Assembly: GCA_025355115.1 (NCBI GenBank)
Contig: JANXLO010000114.1
Span: 1-7,248 of the forward strand
Source of the DNA: Chthonomonadaceae bacterium
Lineage (GTDB): Bacteria > Armatimonadota > Chthonomonadetes > Chthonomonadales > Chthonomonadaceae
DNA length: 7,248 bases
Direction of reading: 5' to 3'
The notes beneath the pieces were generated by a model. It was not told the DNA's origin, searched no databases, and saw only the letters and a program-made list of their open reading frames with translations. Shown piece by piece: positions 6,603 to 7,248 of the stretch. The first letter of the stretch is position 1; each line of letters opens with the position of its first letter. The position numbers were made by a program, and so were the translations under genes.

Positions 6603-6617
6603 CGCCCGCGGCGGGCG
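6603..6617 (-). promoter_or_regulatory. G/C-rich hairpin just upstream of the rpmI ribosome binding site
   Basis: CGCCC (6617-6613 on the minus strand) and GGGCG (6607-6603) can form a 5-base all-G/C stem with a 5-base loop, ending four bases before the AGGG Shine-Dalgarno sequence of rpmI (6599-6596). In E. coli, L20 binds structured RNA ahead of rpmI to repress rpmI-rplT. This stem is in the matching place, but homology to that site is not shown. Confidence 0.35.
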
Positions 6618-6693
6618 TCTTCTCTATGGAATGAGTGCAGCGAACTGGCCTGGAGTTCAGGGCAGGATCGCCGAACGATTTGACACAGGTGAA

Positions 6694-6721
6694 GGGAAGC
6701 CGGGTGGCGGCCCGACTTCCC
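6694..6721 (-). promoter_or_regulatory. Strong hairpin in the infC-rpmI gap
   Basis: Thirty bases past the infC stop, GGGAAG (6721-6716 on the minus strand) pairs with CTTCCC (6699-6694). After one mismatch, CGGG pairs with CCCG, leaving a 6-base loop. The stem has 10 base pairs, mostly G/C. It is followed by TTCACCTG, not a T-run, so a simple intrinsic terminator is unlikely. A leader element for rpmI-rplT or an RNA stability stem is possible. The rest of this 166-base gap shows only the small stem near the rpmI ribosome binding site. Confidence 0.45.
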
Positions 6722-6751
6722 AGCGACGTGCGGCGCAGTTCAGGGTGAGGC

Positions 6752-7248
6752 TCAGGGTTTGGGGCTGAGGATCATTGTCAGCATCTTGCCTTCCAACGAC
6801 GGCGGCTTCTCGATGATGGCATGATCTGCGATGGCCAGGATCATCTTGTCCATCAGCTTGCGGGCGATCTCCGGGTGGGTGATCTCGCGGGCTTTGAACT
6901 GAATGGTGACCTTGACTTTGTCGCCCTTCTCCAGGAACTCCTGGGTATGCTTGACGCGCACCTGAAAGTCGTGCTCCTGCGTGACCGGGCGCATCTTAAT
7001 GCCCTTGATCTCCTGCTGGCGCGACTTCTTATGCTGCTCTCGCTCCCGCTTGCCCTGCTCGTACTTATATTTCCCGTAGTCCATGATTCGGCACACGGGC
7101 GGCTGCGCTTGTGGGGCGACCTCGATGAGGTCTAGGCCCTTCTCCTGGGCCATGAGCAACGCATCTCGAGCCGGCATGATTCCGATCGGCTGACCCTCGT
7201 CATCGATCACACGGACGTCTCGAATGCGCTGGTCGCGCGCCCCGCGCA
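6752..7248 (-). CDS. infC: Translation initiation factor IF-3, 5' end cut by the window edge
   Basis: IF-3 binds the 30S subunit, keeps it apart from 50S and checks the initiator tRNA and start codon. The last 164 residues are visible. The reading frame stays open to the window edge, through QRIRDVRVIDDEG, which is part of the conserved N-domain. The GTG near 7210 is therefore an internal valine, not the start. Seen: N-domain with PIGIMPARDALLMAQEKGLDLIEVAP and PPVCRIMDYGKYKYEQGKR, a basic linker rich in Lys/Arg/Gln, then the C-domain with EIKGIKMRPVTQEHDF and FLEKGDKVKVTIQFKARE, ending LTMILSPKP. The usual length is 170-180 residues, so only a short N-terminal piece is missing. The start codon, often a rare AUU in this gene, cannot be examined. 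rpmI follows after 166 bases. Confidence 0.97.
   Translation of the reverse strand, partial: RGARDQRIRDVRVIDDEGQPIGIMPARDALLMAQEKGLDLIEVAPQAQPPVCRIMDYGKYKYEQGKREREQHKKSRQQEIKGIKMRPVTQEHDFQVRVKHTQEFLEKGDKVKVTIQFKAREITHPEIARKLMDKMILAIADHAIIEKPPSLEGKMLTMILSPKP

Noticed and set aside
7208..7210. GTG as the infC start codon
   Set aside because: The frame continues upstream to the window edge through RIRDVRV, which aligns with the conserved IF-3 N-terminus, so the GTG encodes an internal valine.

Overview
The window is a piece of a bacterial chromosome with high G+C content (roughly 60% by eye). It is packed with genes and shows no mobile elements, tRNAs, rRNAs or CRISPR arrays. The phylum cannot be fixed from sequence reading alone. 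The divergent YchF and PheRS proteins suggest a lineage away from the well-studied Proteobacteria and Firmicutes. Armatimonadota or a related phylum is a guess, not a demonstrated assignment.

Right part (minus strand, read from 7248 down to 2668): a translation gene cluster in the widely conserved order infC (5'-truncated by the window edge), rpmI, rplT, pheS, pheT. It encodes initiation factor IF3, ribosomal proteins L35 and L20, and both subunits of phenylalanyl-tRNA synthetase. The gaps between infC and rpmI and between rplT and pheS each hold strong inverted repeats that could act as RNA control elements. A smaller stem abuts the pheT ribosome binding site.

Middle (plus strand, 1736-2629): a lone metallophosphoesterase of the YkuE/YaeI type with a twin-arginine export signal. 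It converges tail to tail on pheT and is divergent from ychF.

Left part (minus strand, 1638 down to 1): ychF, a P-loop ATPase of the OBG family with a TGS domain. It is followed after 22 bases by the 5' two-fifths or so of a type I glycerate 2-kinase gene that runs off the window. The short gap and the strong Shine-Dalgarno sequence in it suggest co-transcription.

No wholly new system is visible, but three proteins deviate from their families at important places. PheT lacks the N-terminal EMAP-II/OB tRNA-binding domain that bacterial beta subunits normally carry. PheS has substitutions at residues expected to contact phenylalanine. YchF has lost the canonical switch II (DxAG) motif while keeping its P-loop and its NxxE base-recognition motif.
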